Source: Gremmenia infestans
Lineage: Eukaryota; Ascomycota; Leotiomycetes; Helotiales; Hamatocanthoscyphaceae
Assembly (NCBI GenBank): GCA_032629725.1
Contig: JAFEVB010000001.1
Location: forward strand, 930,001 to 994,000
Direction: 5' to 3'
Length of the DNA stretch: 64,000 nt
This document shows positions 23,322-34,963 of this stretch, in pieces; the stretch's first letter is position 1; every line of letters starts with the position of its first letter. Below the pieces are notes generated by a model. It did not search any database. It saw nothing but the letters and a program-made list of their open reading frames with translations, and was not told where the DNA came from. A program made the translations under genes and the position numbers.

Positions 23322-25246
23322 ATGAATGAGAAGATGGGTTACGATAACAGGAGTAGTATGGGGTCGGTGAAGGTTTCGGAGAGATCAAGATGGCCGCCGT
23401 TGACGAGGATGCTGATGTCGGGAGAGATGAGTGGTGAACGGCCAAAGGACCTCAATATGCGGGAGAGATTCGATCGGTGGATGGTCAATGAGGGATACCG
23501 AAGATTGTGGGTGGCATTGTAAGCTTCTCGTGAACAGCATTGCTAACATTGTGCCAGTTTCGTCCTCGTCTTCGCTGCTCTTCATGCAATGGTCTTTGCA
23601 TTCGGTTTCATGAATTACCAGATCAAGGACAATCTTACGTTGGCTAGAAGTACCTTTGGTCTCACGTACCCGATAGCTCGGTCTGCGGCGTTGACATTAC
23701 ATTTCGATGTGGCTATGATTCTATTCCCCGTCTGCAGGACGCTTATCTCCTTGGCTCGACAAACCCCTTTGAATGGCATCATACAGTTCGACAAGAACAT
23801 TACCTTCCACAAGACTACAGCTTGGTCTATCGTCTTCTTTTCGTGGGTTCATACGATCGCGCATTGGAACAACTTTGCTCAAATCTCGGCAAAGAACAAC
23901 CTTGGTATTGGTGGCTTCCTTCTCGCAAACTTCGTCACTGGCCCAGGCTGGTCTGGATACATCATGTTAATTGCGCTCATGGCTATGGTCATCACGTCTG
24001 TTGAGAAGGCACGGAGAGCTAACTTTGAACGCTTCTGGTACACGCATCATTTCTTCGTCGTCTTCTTTGTTTTCTGGTCTATCCATGGAGCCTTCTGCAT
24101 GATTCAACCGGATTTCGCTCCTTATTGTGTCAGTGTTGGGTCTTCGGCCATTGGTGTTTTCTGGCAGTACTGGATGTATGGTGGATACATTTATCTGATG
24201 GAAAGAATTGCTCGAGAGATCCGTGGCAAGCACAAGACCTACATCTCCAAGGTTGTCCAACATCCCAGCAACGTTTGCGAGATTCAGATCAAGAAAGAAA
24301 ACACCAAGACAAGAGCTGGACAGTACATTTTCCTTTGCTGTCCAGAATACTCGGTTTGGCAATATCATCCATTCACGCTTACTTCCGCACCCGAGGAGGA
24401 TTATATCTCGATCCACATGAGAATGGGAGGAGATTTCACCAAGGGCGTCGGTAAGATCCTTGGCTGCGAACTCGACAGACCTAGAGGAGACGGACCGAAG
24501 AAAGACGCATCCCAAGTCGTTGGTGTCAACTCTGCCGCCCCTGGCACAGAAGGTGTCGATCCTGCTATCCGCCGCGTCCTCCCCCGAGTCTATATCGACG
24601 GCCCATTCGGCTCCGCATCGGAAGACGTCTTCAAGTACGAGATTGCGCTCCTCTGCGGAGCCGGAATCGGCGTCACGCCCTTCGCATCGATCCTCAAATC
24701 CATCTGGTACCGCATGAACTACCCGCAAAAGAAGACGCGTCTCCGCAAAGTCTACTTCTTCTGGATCTGCCGAGACTTCGGATCCTTTGAATGGTTCCGC
24801 TCGCTACTCCTCGCCATCGAAGCTCAAGATATGGATAACCATATTGAGATCCACACGTACCTCACAGCGAAGATCAAGGTCGATGATGCTACCAATATCA
24901 TGATCAATGATGCGAATGCGGACCGCGATGCGATTACTGGTCTCCGCGCACCGACAAATTTCGGACGCCCGAATTGGGATATGGTGTTTAAGAGTATTCG
25001 CAAGATTCATAGCCCGGCGGAGTGTGGGGTTTTCTTTTGTGGACCTAAGGTTTTGGGGAGTCAGTTGCATATCAAGTGTAACATGTATAGTGAACCGGGT
25101 ATGTTTTTTCCCCTTTTCCTCGCTTCATCTCTCTTTTCCCATCCATTTCCATCACACTCCTGTCCATACGACTCTTTCTTTCCCCACTTTACTAACGTCT
25201 TGCGATAATAGGCTTCTCATTCGCATGGGGCAAAGAGAATTTCTAG
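23322..25246 (+). CDS. noxB: NADPH oxidase, NoxB (Nox2-type fungal) catalytic subunit
   Basis: Exons 23322-23518, 23558-25098 and 25212-25246 give 590 residues. The enzyme moves electrons from NADPH via FAD and two haems across the membrane to O2, producing superoxide; fungal NoxB acts in polarised growth, ascospore germination and infection structures. The N-terminal extension (VSERSRWPPLTRMLMSGEM) marks NoxB rather than NoxA. Six transmembrane helices carry haem-ligand His residues (WVHTIAHWNNF, WYTHHFFVVF). HPFTLTSAPEEDYISIHMR binds FAD; GPFGSASED, CGAGIGVTPFASIL and YFFWICRD form the NADPH site. The C-terminus FSFAWGKENF follows a 113-nt intron. There is no EF-hand, so it should depend on the NoxR/Rac system rather than calcium. 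NoxB versus NoxA is a family judgement from the N-terminus. Confidence 0.94.
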
Positions 25247-25870
25247 ACTTGTGTGTTTTTGCCTTTTGATTTGCTTGTACGGGATGGGGAATGAAGGGAA
25301 GCGCGGTTGTGTTAGAGTGTATTTGATGTTGGTTGTGGAGTAGGTAGCCATGAATGTATAGTGGGGGAGTGGGAAGGGGGATGGGGTATATATAAGTACA
25401 TATCATATTTAGTTTGCGGTGCGAATTAGTCAGGAAGTGCAGTGGGTATTAGTAGAGGAGATGAGCTAGGTATATTAGACAGACAGTTCTTGAGCATTGC
25501 TTTTGGTTTTTCTGTTTGTTTGTTTGTTTGATTCATAATCCGATACGGGCCCCATGCGGTGTCTATCTACGCGTTTCGGACCTTGGTTCTTCTGTGACTC
25601 CATATGAATGCGACTGAGAGCTCACGTGAGAGGAAGGTGTTGCCAGTAAATAGTAGGTAACAGTCGGTTATCCTTCCTCGCTCCCTTCGGTCAGCAAACG
25701 CAAAGAAGATAAATCTATTCTTATAGATTGTACAGTATACATATTCTTATGAGAATTCTCCAGTCTCAAAGTCAGTAACTAGAAACAACTCAAATCGGAT
25801 TCTAGACACCGCGCACTAGAAAATATCCTATTGATCAAGCTCTAGTCCCCCTTTTTCATCAAAATCCTAC
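25247..25870. other. Convergent intergenic region
   Basis: Between the 3' ends of the oxidase and the alcohol dehydrogenase. It contains a (GTTT)n run near 25511-25530 and no ORF of note. Confidence 0.5.
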
Positions 25871-27416
25871 CTAGGCTACTGGGCCATTAGGGTGAATCAA
25901 AACCTTGGTATATCCGTCTTCTCTCTTGTCGAACTTGACATAAGCGCCCGGCGCTTCATCAATGCCAATCTCATGCGACACAACAAAAGAAGGCTTTGCA
26001 CGCCCCGAAATAATCATATCTCGGAGGTATCGATTGTATGTCTTGACGTTACATTGACCAGTTCCGATTGTGAGACCCTGAAAGTTTCCCGCACTTGTTA
26101 ACCCAACAACAACATGGAGAAGACACATGGACGCACGTTTGACGATTGAAAACAGTCCAACTTACCTTTTCAAACAACTTTCCAAAACTTATCAACAGTT
26201 TCCCACTTCCACTGTTGCTATCTGGTGCTCCAGGATCACTTGGTACGTAAAGGCCCGGGACGCCGATACCCCCCGTAGGTCGAGTGACCATGATACAATT
26301 CTCCAGCACGATAGACGGGGCTTCTTTCTTCCCATCCACCGCCGAAGCCTGATAGCCTACCGCATCCACACTCCTATCCACCATACCGCCATTCTTCTCC
26401 ACGATGAATGGCACCGCATCCACCTTTGAAAAGTCCACAGCCACGCAGCCGATCTTCTCCGCGGCCGCCAAGCGCTCCGGTACACAATCCACCACATACA
26501 CTTGGCTGGCACCGCGCAAGACAGCGGAATACGCAGCCATGAGACCCACAGGCCCGGCACCAAAGACAGCAATGCTTTCGCCGGGCTGGAACCCGGAGAT
26601 CTCGACGCCGTGCCAGCCCGTGGGGAAGATGTCCGCTAGCATGATGAAATCGCGCTCGTGCTCTGTGCCGGCGGGCAGGGGCAGGCAGTTGAAGTCTGCG
26701 TACGGGACGCGGATGAACTGTGCTTGTCCTCCTTGGTACGGGCCCATTGCCACATAGCCGTACGCACCGCCGGCGAATCCGCTATTGCATGCATTACATG
26801 TCAGTATGAATTTGCGGGGGGGGGGCTGCAAGGCAAACAGAACATAACATAGCTTACGGATTGACTCCTGTGCAAAAAGCCGTCTTTCCCTCCTCACTGC
26901 AGAGAATCAAGAGTGTTAGCGAAAATCCGAGGCTCAAAGGTGTGGCATGAGTAGACAGGAACAGTAGTAGCAAGTAAGCTCACCAATTCCTGCACCGCCC
27001 ATCGGCGACGTTAAAAGGCATCACAACCCTATCCCCTTTCTTAAGCAGGCTCACACCTGTGCCGGTTTCAATCACGATACCCATATTCTCGTGCCCTTGA
27101 TCGTCTCAAGCATGAGCCTCATTCATCCACGAGTCACGTGTAGGGACAGGACGAACCAAAGCATAACCCGCCTTCTGCGGCTGTTCGCCCTTGATACATA
27201 TGTAGGTCAGATCCGCAGATGGCAGCTGTGGTGATCTTAATCAATGCATCGTCCGGGTGTTCCAGTTTCGGGACCGGCAGCTCTTCGATCGATACCTTGA
27301 AGGGCTCTGTTTTCCATTTCAGTCTACCGTAAAGTAGGTTCACTTCCCAATCCCCATCCAAAGAGAATGAACATACCTTGATACACTACTGCTTTCATAG
27401 TCTGTGTCTGCGACAT
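25871..27416 (-). CDS. Zinc alcohol dehydrogenase, formaldehyde-dehydrogenase-like
   Basis: Six exons in transcript order, 27416-27377, 27306-27157, 27095-26984, 26896-26858, 26781-26166 and 26077-25871, give 387 residues; all phases agree. It is a medium-chain Zn/NAD(P) dehydrogenase closest to glutathione-independent formaldehyde dehydrogenases. AAICGSDLHMYQGR and GHENMGIV carry the catalytic-zinc Cys and His, VFGAGPVGLMAAYSAVL binds the cofactor and GGAYGYVAMGPY is typical of the group. The structural-zinc lobe reads ADGRCRNCEEGKTAFC: three cysteines, with Asp where the first usually sits. The substrate cannot be fixed from sequence. The 39-nt fourth exon and the GTTCGT donor of intron 2 are unusual but agree in phase. 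Confidence 0.88.
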
Positions 27417-28021
27417 ATTGTCTTCTTTTCTCTTCTTTGAATCTCTCCTTACTCTGTAATCTTCCGTTGTTCTTATAATAGATTATTATTCACGGAACGC
27501 TTGAACGTATTAATGCAAGATAGAACCTGTAATGAGTTTTCAGTAAAGGTTTCTGGAGCTCCTCATTTAGCCTGTAATCGTAGGTCCACTCCACTCCCCC
27601 ACTACCCCACTCACCACGTTCTCCCCTCACCCGAAGGTGGGGGATCTGGAGGGGCAATGTCACGATGACGGTTTTGGGATGCCGAAGCCTCCCCGAGAAT
27701 AATCCAGCTAGCACAAGGCCGCTTAGAACTTTCCTAGCCGTTGAATATCATGAGCATAAAGCATAGGTAGTGCTGGTTATGCTTGCATCTCGCTAGAGCG
27801 CTATTGGAGATAAGGTTGAGGGGAGAAAGAACAGGGGATGAATCGACTATTATGGAATAATCTTGCAAACAAACAATCCATATGTATTGTAGTATGTATG
27901 TATGGGTATATAACTCCGACCAAAAATGCAGTCGTGGTATCATAACGGGCATTGACAAAGGCCGCTCATGATGTCGCTAAATGATTGTGCAACTTCCGCC
28001 TGGCTCTGCTAAAAGTCTACT
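27417..28021. other. Intergenic region between alcohol dehydrogenase and ABC transporter
   Basis: Both neighbours are on the minus strand, so this holds the dehydrogenase promoter and the transporter 3' flank. Apart from a C-rich block near 27585-27660, nothing is recognised. Confidence 0.5.
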
Positions 28022-31000
28022 TTATACAACAATCCCTGAATGTGCGGCAGGCCGTCCAGCATTCCTGATTTTGCTTTTCCCCCAATGCGTCCTCATTCCC
28101 TTCAGTAATGCATAAGCCAGCAGCCTATATACCAGCGTACAGATTCCCAACGCCATGATATTGGTAGCAGGATTAGTGTCTAGCGCATATAGATCCAGGA
28201 CCTGCTTCCCCGTCGTGATCGGACAGGAGCCATTGGGCAATCTCTGCGCAGCAGTGCAATGGAACGTCATATTGCGAAGGGAATACGGGATCAGGTTTCT
28301 GGTGACATAGCGCATAGGCGAGAGGTAGTTAACGCCTTGAAGGAAACCAGGCATGTTGATGGAGAGGACGCCAGACATGACCTGGGCGATGGAGAGGAAG
28401 ACGGAGGTGACGTTTATAGCGAAGCCGGTGTGAGCGAATAGGGTATTAAACTATCACTGTTAGCAATTGACATACCGAGGTCCGAAGTAAACTCACCATG
28501 ATTCCTACGCTCTCCCCACAGCTCACTATACAGAAGCAGTTGAAGAAAACAGCGAAGAACATTTGCGGCGTGCGCGGCAATCCAGCAGCTAGATCTGCAA
28601 GAATGGCGAAGAGCAAAGAAGTAAAAATTTCGAATGGTACCTCGAGAGTTATGTACTGTGCTAGAAAGGCCTCCACGCCGTATGTACCGTCGTCGTTCTC
28701 TCTATAAAACACATCCTTCTCGTTCGGATATATAGCGACATTCTGCAACATGCCCACGAAGTAAAATGCGCAGAATTCTTGAATAAAACCGACACGGTTT
28801 TGTACAGAGAAATAGTCATGTTTCAGGGGTGCGAAGAAGAGTGTGAGGATTATGCCCAGTCCGAGGACTTGCATAATGCGAGCCGTGAGTAGGGGTAGCT
28901 GCCTGCGTAAGTTTATGAATGCTCGGTTGACCAGGATGGGATAGGCTTTGAGAAAGGAGGTCGGCTTGCGAACCAGAGCACCTAATTCGGCTGGTGTAGA
29001 AATCGTTGTTGGATTGTAGGCTTCGTTGAAGTCACCGCTTGACCAAGATGTGATTAAGTCACGGACTTTTGATCGAGTGGCTTCTTCACGCGAAGATTGC
29101 TGAAGGTCAATTGTTATGAGATCCAGAGCAAAATCCGCCGGATTGGTGGTAGTGGGACACGGATATCCAAGCTTATCGAAGTGGGGAAGCATACCAACGG
29201 CGTTGCCAGCGTAGACCGGTGAGCCTCCACGAGCCAGAAGGAGGACAGTACCAAAATGCTTGAAAAGATCTGACCGCGACTGATGAATTGTGAGGATAAG
29301 GGTTCGGCCCTCATTTGAAAGACCTTGAAGAACTTCCATGATTGAAGAAGCAGTGAAAGCGTCGAGACCAGACGTAGGTTCATCAAGGAGAAGCACACGA
29401 GGATCAGTGAGAATTTGTACAGCAATTGAAACTCGACGCTTCTCTCCGCCTGAGATCCCCTTGATTAAATCGGAGCCGATGAGGTTGTCAGCGCAGTCTT
29501 TGAGACCTAATTTTAGGAGAACTTCTTCAGCTCGATCGTATTTCTCGGCCGTCGTCATGAAAGAGGGAAGTCGAAGCCCTGCCGAAAATCGAAGTGTCTC
29601 GCGAACTGTGAGAGACGGAAGAAGGGCATCATCATCCTGACAAACATACGAACACACGGATCGTATGACCGAGTCAGATGGTACAGCTCCATTAAATCTC
29701 ATACCCCCAAACCCACGATATTGCGTTCCAATAGAATTGTGTAGACGAATAGCCATGGCGTTGAGGAGTGAGGTCTTGCCACTTCCAGAGGGTCCCATGA
29801 TAATATTGAGCTTCCCAGGTTGGAAATGCGCCGAGATGGGATGTAGAATTGTCTTTGTCGGTAGCTTCTGACCATACGTCGACCTCTTGTCCAAATCAAG
29901 GGCGAACTTTTCAAGAACAATATCTACGGACCTGACCTCTTCCGCAGATCTGACTGTCATCTTCTCCTTTCCAGCAGAAAGATCCGTGTCTGTGTTCCGT
30001 GCTCGAGCAATGCTCATCTCAACTCGCATGTACCTCAGTCCTAAACCAGCCAGAGAGTAAAACATTACACTGAAAGCAACAAGAACAATTATTGGTCTCA
30101 CGACCCAATTCCTCGGAAATCCCAAGGATGCCATTATGTACTCGCCGGTATATTGTGCACACGCAGGATTAGACTCACCGCCAGAAAGTGGACAATTGTA
30201 GAACTGACCAACAAATTCATTTGCAGCTAAGGCTCCAAAAGCATAGAACACATATGCAGTCCATTTCAGCCATCTGACATAAATTGGTATCGCGTTTGCT
30301 TGGATGAAAAATCCACAAGCCATGCTCTGAATTGTGTACCCCAGGTTGCCAATTAGAGACGCACCTGCAAAATCACGGATGGCAGCCACACAGGTCATTG
30401 CATAGGTGACTGCTATATATTGACATAGCAGGACGACTGCAAAGAATGTCAGAAATGCTGAAGCATCCGCTCGGAACCCTGCCATCCAATAGAATATGAC
30501 CGAATAAATCAACGGCACTGGGAAGTCTTCTGTAACGAATCTCGCTATCCGTCTACTTAATAGAAAAGGAATGACATCTACAACATTTTCGTTGTGCTCA
30601 CGATCGAAGAGTTGTATATCAATCGTAAGACGGTACGTCTCATACACGAGAATGAGGTAGCCTTGCAACGCAGCAGCTGTATATAGAGCCCCCTCACGAC
30701 TTCGAATGCCAGATTGGTCGCGTCCCAAGGACAAGAAGACCCAGCCTGTCATAATTCCCATACCTATTGCTTCGACAATTGATCCCGTCATTCCCATTGG
30801 ATCACGTAAAGTCGTCTTGAAAGTACGAGAGGTCAAGACTCGGGTCTGTCGAATGAATGGAGAGTGAAGCCGGGAGTTGGAAGTTTGACGGGGTACAGCC
30901 TCCTTTGTTCTCGTTGCAGCTGTAGGTTTGTCGTCCAGTGCGCTGTAGACTTTATCACTTTCTACGGCCCATGCGTGCTTCAGGTGCTCAACACGGGCAG

Positions 31001-32060
31001 AAGAGCTAGTCTCAAGCTCGGGAGAGCGATTGTCTACAGCAGCGATATCAATCAAAAATTCGGCCGGATTTACGAATGCTGGCAAGTCCATTCCAAGGCT
31101 CTTGAACCATGGTATACAATCATCTGCCTTTCCCGAGAAGACAGGACTTCCCCTTGTGAGAATAACAAGGCCATCGAACATGCCCCATATTTCCGATCTC
31201 GGTTGATGAATAGTTGTGATGATAGTCCGTCCTCTCTTAGCAAGGCTTTTTAGTGTTCTGACAAGTTGAAACGCGCTCGTGGCATCCAGGCCAGTTGTTG
31301 GTTCGTCCAAGAATAGAACGCTGGGATTACTCAAAAGCTGTACTCCAATGCTTGTGCGCCTCTTCTCCCCACCTGAGCAGCCCTTGTGTTGATGATTTCC
31401 AATTCTGGTGTCCGCACATTCCTTGAGTCCCAACTCTAAAATGACTTCTTCCACAACCTTCCTTCGCTCTTCTTCTGTCGTTGGGGGTGGGAGCCGCAAA
31501 TCTGCAGAGTATTGCAATGTTTCTCGGACCGTAAGAGTCGGTAGTAGGACATCTTGTTGCATTACATAGGCGCTTCGCACAATGCTCACGCCCTCCATAC
31601 CATTGAAGGTGGTCGTTCCTCCAAATGCAAGCCTGCTACTTGTCATTCGCTCTGCCATCGTGTTTAACAATGTGGTCTTCCCAGATCCGCTTCCTCCAAT
31701 TATGGCAGTCAGAGAACCTGCTGGCATAGAAGCCGCGACGGAATGTAAAATCTGCTTCTTTTTGGCTTCTGGTTCCTCATCTTGATGTTTTCGCCTCTTT
31801 CCAAACCGCAACTTTTCCAGAGAGAACGCGGAGGGCGATGTATCTACTACCACAGAAAGATTTCTGATCTGCACGTCGACAGGCTCGACTTCGGAGAGGG
31901 ATAGATGATTGCTGGTGGCAGTAGACAGCTGCGGGTTCAGACTTGGCTCAAGGATGGTTGCAACCGCGGGGGCGTTCGATTCTGTGGAGGTATTTTGGGC
32001 CACGGATCCATTGTTACTTCCTGGCCTGTATACCCCAGCTTCTATGTCCTTCTCCAACAT
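28022..32060 (-). CDS. Full-size ABCG-type (White/PDR family) ABC transporter
   Basis: Exons 32060-28497 and 28450-28022 give 1330 residues; the 46-nt intron (GTGAGT...GATAG) lies near the end. The order is NBD1-TMD1-NBD2-TMD2, the reversed topology of the ABCG family. NBD1: Walker A GGSGSGKTT (about 122), signature CSGGEKRR (about 228), Walker B LFLDEPTTGLD. NBD2: GPSGSGKTS (about 756), ISGGEKRR, LLLDEPTSGLD. Both sites are intact, unlike classic fungal PDR pumps, where one site is degenerate. Each half resembles a White-type half-transporter, so the gene probably arose by fusion or duplication. It is likely a plasma-membrane exporter of lipophilic compounds; the substrate is unknown. The open frame extends to a GTG at 32090; 32060 is the first ATG. 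Confidence 0.93.
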
Positions 32061-33176
32061 TTCAAACTCTCCTCCAAACTCTCTGCCCACTTCGAAAATT
32101 GATGGTTATCGTTTATCGCGCAGCCTCGGGTGGCGTTTGTTCCCCTCGATGTAATTCTGTGCTAGCCAAAGATCTTCGAATGGGCAGACAAGGGAAATTG
32201 GGGAGAGCAGAATGTACAACAAAGAGGCAAGTGGATTTGGGAATCATCCATACTGTGAGTACAGTATGTTGATGTGTTGGGAAATGGGTGAAAAGGGGAG
32301 GTACTGTACTAGGCACTTCGTAGTTGGAAAGATATAATTAGCCGCTCCCGAAAGAGTCAATAACATCACCAAGTTTGCCCAGATGCTGGCAGGGCTCGCC
32401 TACACATGACTCGGGATGTGCCTCATACTCGCAGAGCCCGTATGTAGGTACTGTACCTACTGTACGGAGTAGAGCTGCCTCGCTTCGCAACCGATGTGGG
32501 TTGTGATGCATTCAAAATGAGGAGAAGCTACAGATTAGATATCATGTCAACGGTCCACTTTATAAATAAACTTTGTGGACGGCACGGCTTGAACGCTTCT
32601 GGAAAACACAATCCGGTCAACGAGTTCTAGCTAGAATTATAATAGTTTTATGATAAGATAAAGTCAAGTTACTGTACTAGAGCCATATTATAAATTACAA
32701 TCTATCAAATACCAGGTTTTAGCTAAGTACCAGAACTTATACTAAATCGAGCCAGACCTACTGATAATAGGCAGAAAAGCCGGACGTCCTTTATCTATTA
32801 ATTCCATATTTAACCCAAGTAGACTTTCCCGATCTCTAGTTGATAGGAACTAGTATATACTAATAAACACTTATCGGAAATACTATCCCATGCCATGGTG
32901 CCTTAATATATAAGTATATATCCCGTTACTCTGGGGTTCATATCAGGAGCGCGAATACGAAATACGCAACCAATGACAGTAGCCCTTGGGGTTGCTGAAC
33001 CGAGGGAGCATCAGTCTTATCTTAATTATATCAACCAAATCCAGACTTACAACCCGATCAACGCAAGCTCAATTCTCTACAAAAAGCATGTGATCCCCCA
33101 AAGCGCGTTTCATCAGTCGTTACGAGTAGCCGCCACGTGGAGCTGCGGCTCTTTCTACCCCGGATTCTAGGAAAGC
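32061..33176. other. AT-rich gene-free region, possible decayed repeat
   Basis: From about 32500 to 32960 the DNA becomes very rich in A, T, TpA and CTAG/TATA steps with no coding frame, unlike both neighbours. This composition is expected of sequence mutated by repeat-induced point mutation. One TACGGAGTA copy lies at 32463. No transposon protein can be read. Confidence 0.45.
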
Positions 33177-34963
33177 ATGGCGTGGTCAGGATCTAGATCG
33201 GGGAGCCCGTGGGTTGCATCCGGAGTCCATAGCAAACATGCACCGGTCGAGCAAAACGAGATGGATTTATGGGAAGTCTCTGTATTTCGCCACCTCACGA
33301 CGCATCCTCTTGATCACTGGCTTATGTATAGCCCTACAGGTGATTAACGCCCCTATTTTCCAAAGCTTGCAGCAGCAAACTGGTCTCAGAACCTATCTTC
33401 ATCAGGTGAGCGGCTTGCTTCACCGAAATTCGATGGGATGCTACAACTCTAAACTATGTGCAGGGAATTCATCCGTCGTCGTCATCTCTGCGGGCGTCCA
33501 TATCCACAGGTAAAGCTGTTGGCAGAGCAGCAAGATGAAGTACATATGCTAAATTGTTCAAAGGATCAAGCACCGACGATGTGTACAAAGAAGTTCCGCG
33601 AGTTTCAGCAGACCCAAATGTGAAGACCCAGCATCCGGGTATACGTCTCTTGTATGTTCTCATCTTTAGTTCGAAGATGTTGTACATGTACTCACAGTTT
33701 AGGCTTGAGGGTGCCGAGTCATCCTTCAAATTCAGCGACCAAGACATAAAAGACTTGATTGAGCATTGGAATTTGCCAGAAGAATTTCAATTCCTTATGT
33801 CGCACCCACAACTCAATTCAGGATTTACCTGGAAACAGTTGCAGTCCAAAGATGGCAAACATACACTGCGTAAGTGGTCACATGTCTTCCATAATCACCC
33901 CGCGCCAAAGTTCCACCTGGGTTCAAACTCACAGAATATCGTCTCTTTGCCCCAGCTGCTACAAGCTTCAATCTGACCAGTCTATAGAATATATGATGTG
34001 CTTTGGGAAGAACGAGACTTTGGTACTGTCTCATGATTTGGGAGCAAAGGTAAGCTCCGGTTTTTGGGCAAGAGAAGAGGCAATTTTGCAGAAAATGGTT
34101 CTCAGTGGTGTTACCGCAGAGACACGGCACATTCAGCACCCTTTCTTCTTACCACAACAAGTACTAAGTGCGTTGGTCCTCACTCTGAGAGATAAGGCGC
34201 ACAGGATTCTTGAAACTCACGCCTCATCATTTGTGGACGTCCAAGCTGCTCGTGTCAGTGCTTCTGCGGATGTGCTCGAACGGCTTGCAATGCAGTCTAG
34301 TCACAGAGACTTACCTGCCTCCACGGCAATCATTGACGATCTTGACAATGCTGTGGCATTAGGGAATTTCATCTTGGAGGGACTTTCGGACTTGGATCCT
34401 TTCTGCGATGCGGCCATGACACCGGAACAACAGGAAGGATTCCGGAATGTTGTTTCCTTCGACCTAAAGCGCTTGCAATCATTTCGGCATTCTATCAAGG
34501 CGAACGACACAGAGTTGCAGAGACACTCCGGCATTGTAAGGCGGCTGTCAAATTACAGAACTTGGATTGCCTACTGACTCTTTTCAGCTACATGATCTGA
34601 TGATGAACATACGAGACAGACGAGTTAGTGAAATCATTTCCAAGAATTCGGCGCAAATAAAGGCACGGGGACAGGAAAATGATACTTCAGCTATCAAGAC
34701 TCTTGCCGTTCTAGGCCTGATATTCCTGCCAAGCACTTTCATTGCTGTGAGTTGCCACATACCGTAACTGTTGCATCCTGCGTCCACTAATGGTTGGTCA
34801 GGCACTGTTTAGCACTGCATTCTTCACGTTCGATTCCCCTGCGTCCGGTGGAGTCTCTCCACAATTTTGGATCTTCTGGGTTGTTTCCGTACCGCTTACA
34901 CTCATCGTCGTTCTGATTTGGTATGCCTGGCATAGGTGGACGGTAAAGAAGCACTTGGCATAG
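33177..34963 (+). CDS. CorA-like membrane protein (fungal Mg-transporter-like family)
   Basis: The best model has seven exons: 33177-33325, 33373-33405, 33464-33619, 33670-33869, 33988-34535, 34588-34746 and 34802-34963, giving 468 residues with consistent phases. The first two junctions are uncertain. A 48-nt in-frame segment within exon 5 (GTAAGC at 34050 to TTTTGCAG) could be an unspliced intron. The C-terminus is diagnostic: a helical stretch (LMMNIRDRRVSEIISKNSAQ), then TLAVLGLIFLPSTFIAALFS, a short loop, and a second helix FWIFWVVSVPLTLIVVLIWY with a basic tail. This is the two-helix CorA fold, but the GMN selectivity motif is absent. Many fungal members are of unknown function and may not transport Mg. 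Confidence 0.75.

Noticed and set aside
28022..32090. GTG start at 32090 for the ABC transporter
   Set aside because: Nuclear fungal genes start at ATG; the first in-frame ATG is 32060. The same reasoning moved the starts of the PI4P kinase, the Zn2Cys6 factor, the proline-rich protein and Vma12.
33214..33513. 99-codon ORF with a hydrophobic stretch at the start of the CorA-like gene
   Set aside because: The neighbouring frame from ATG 33177 splices in phase into the downstream coding exons; this one does not.
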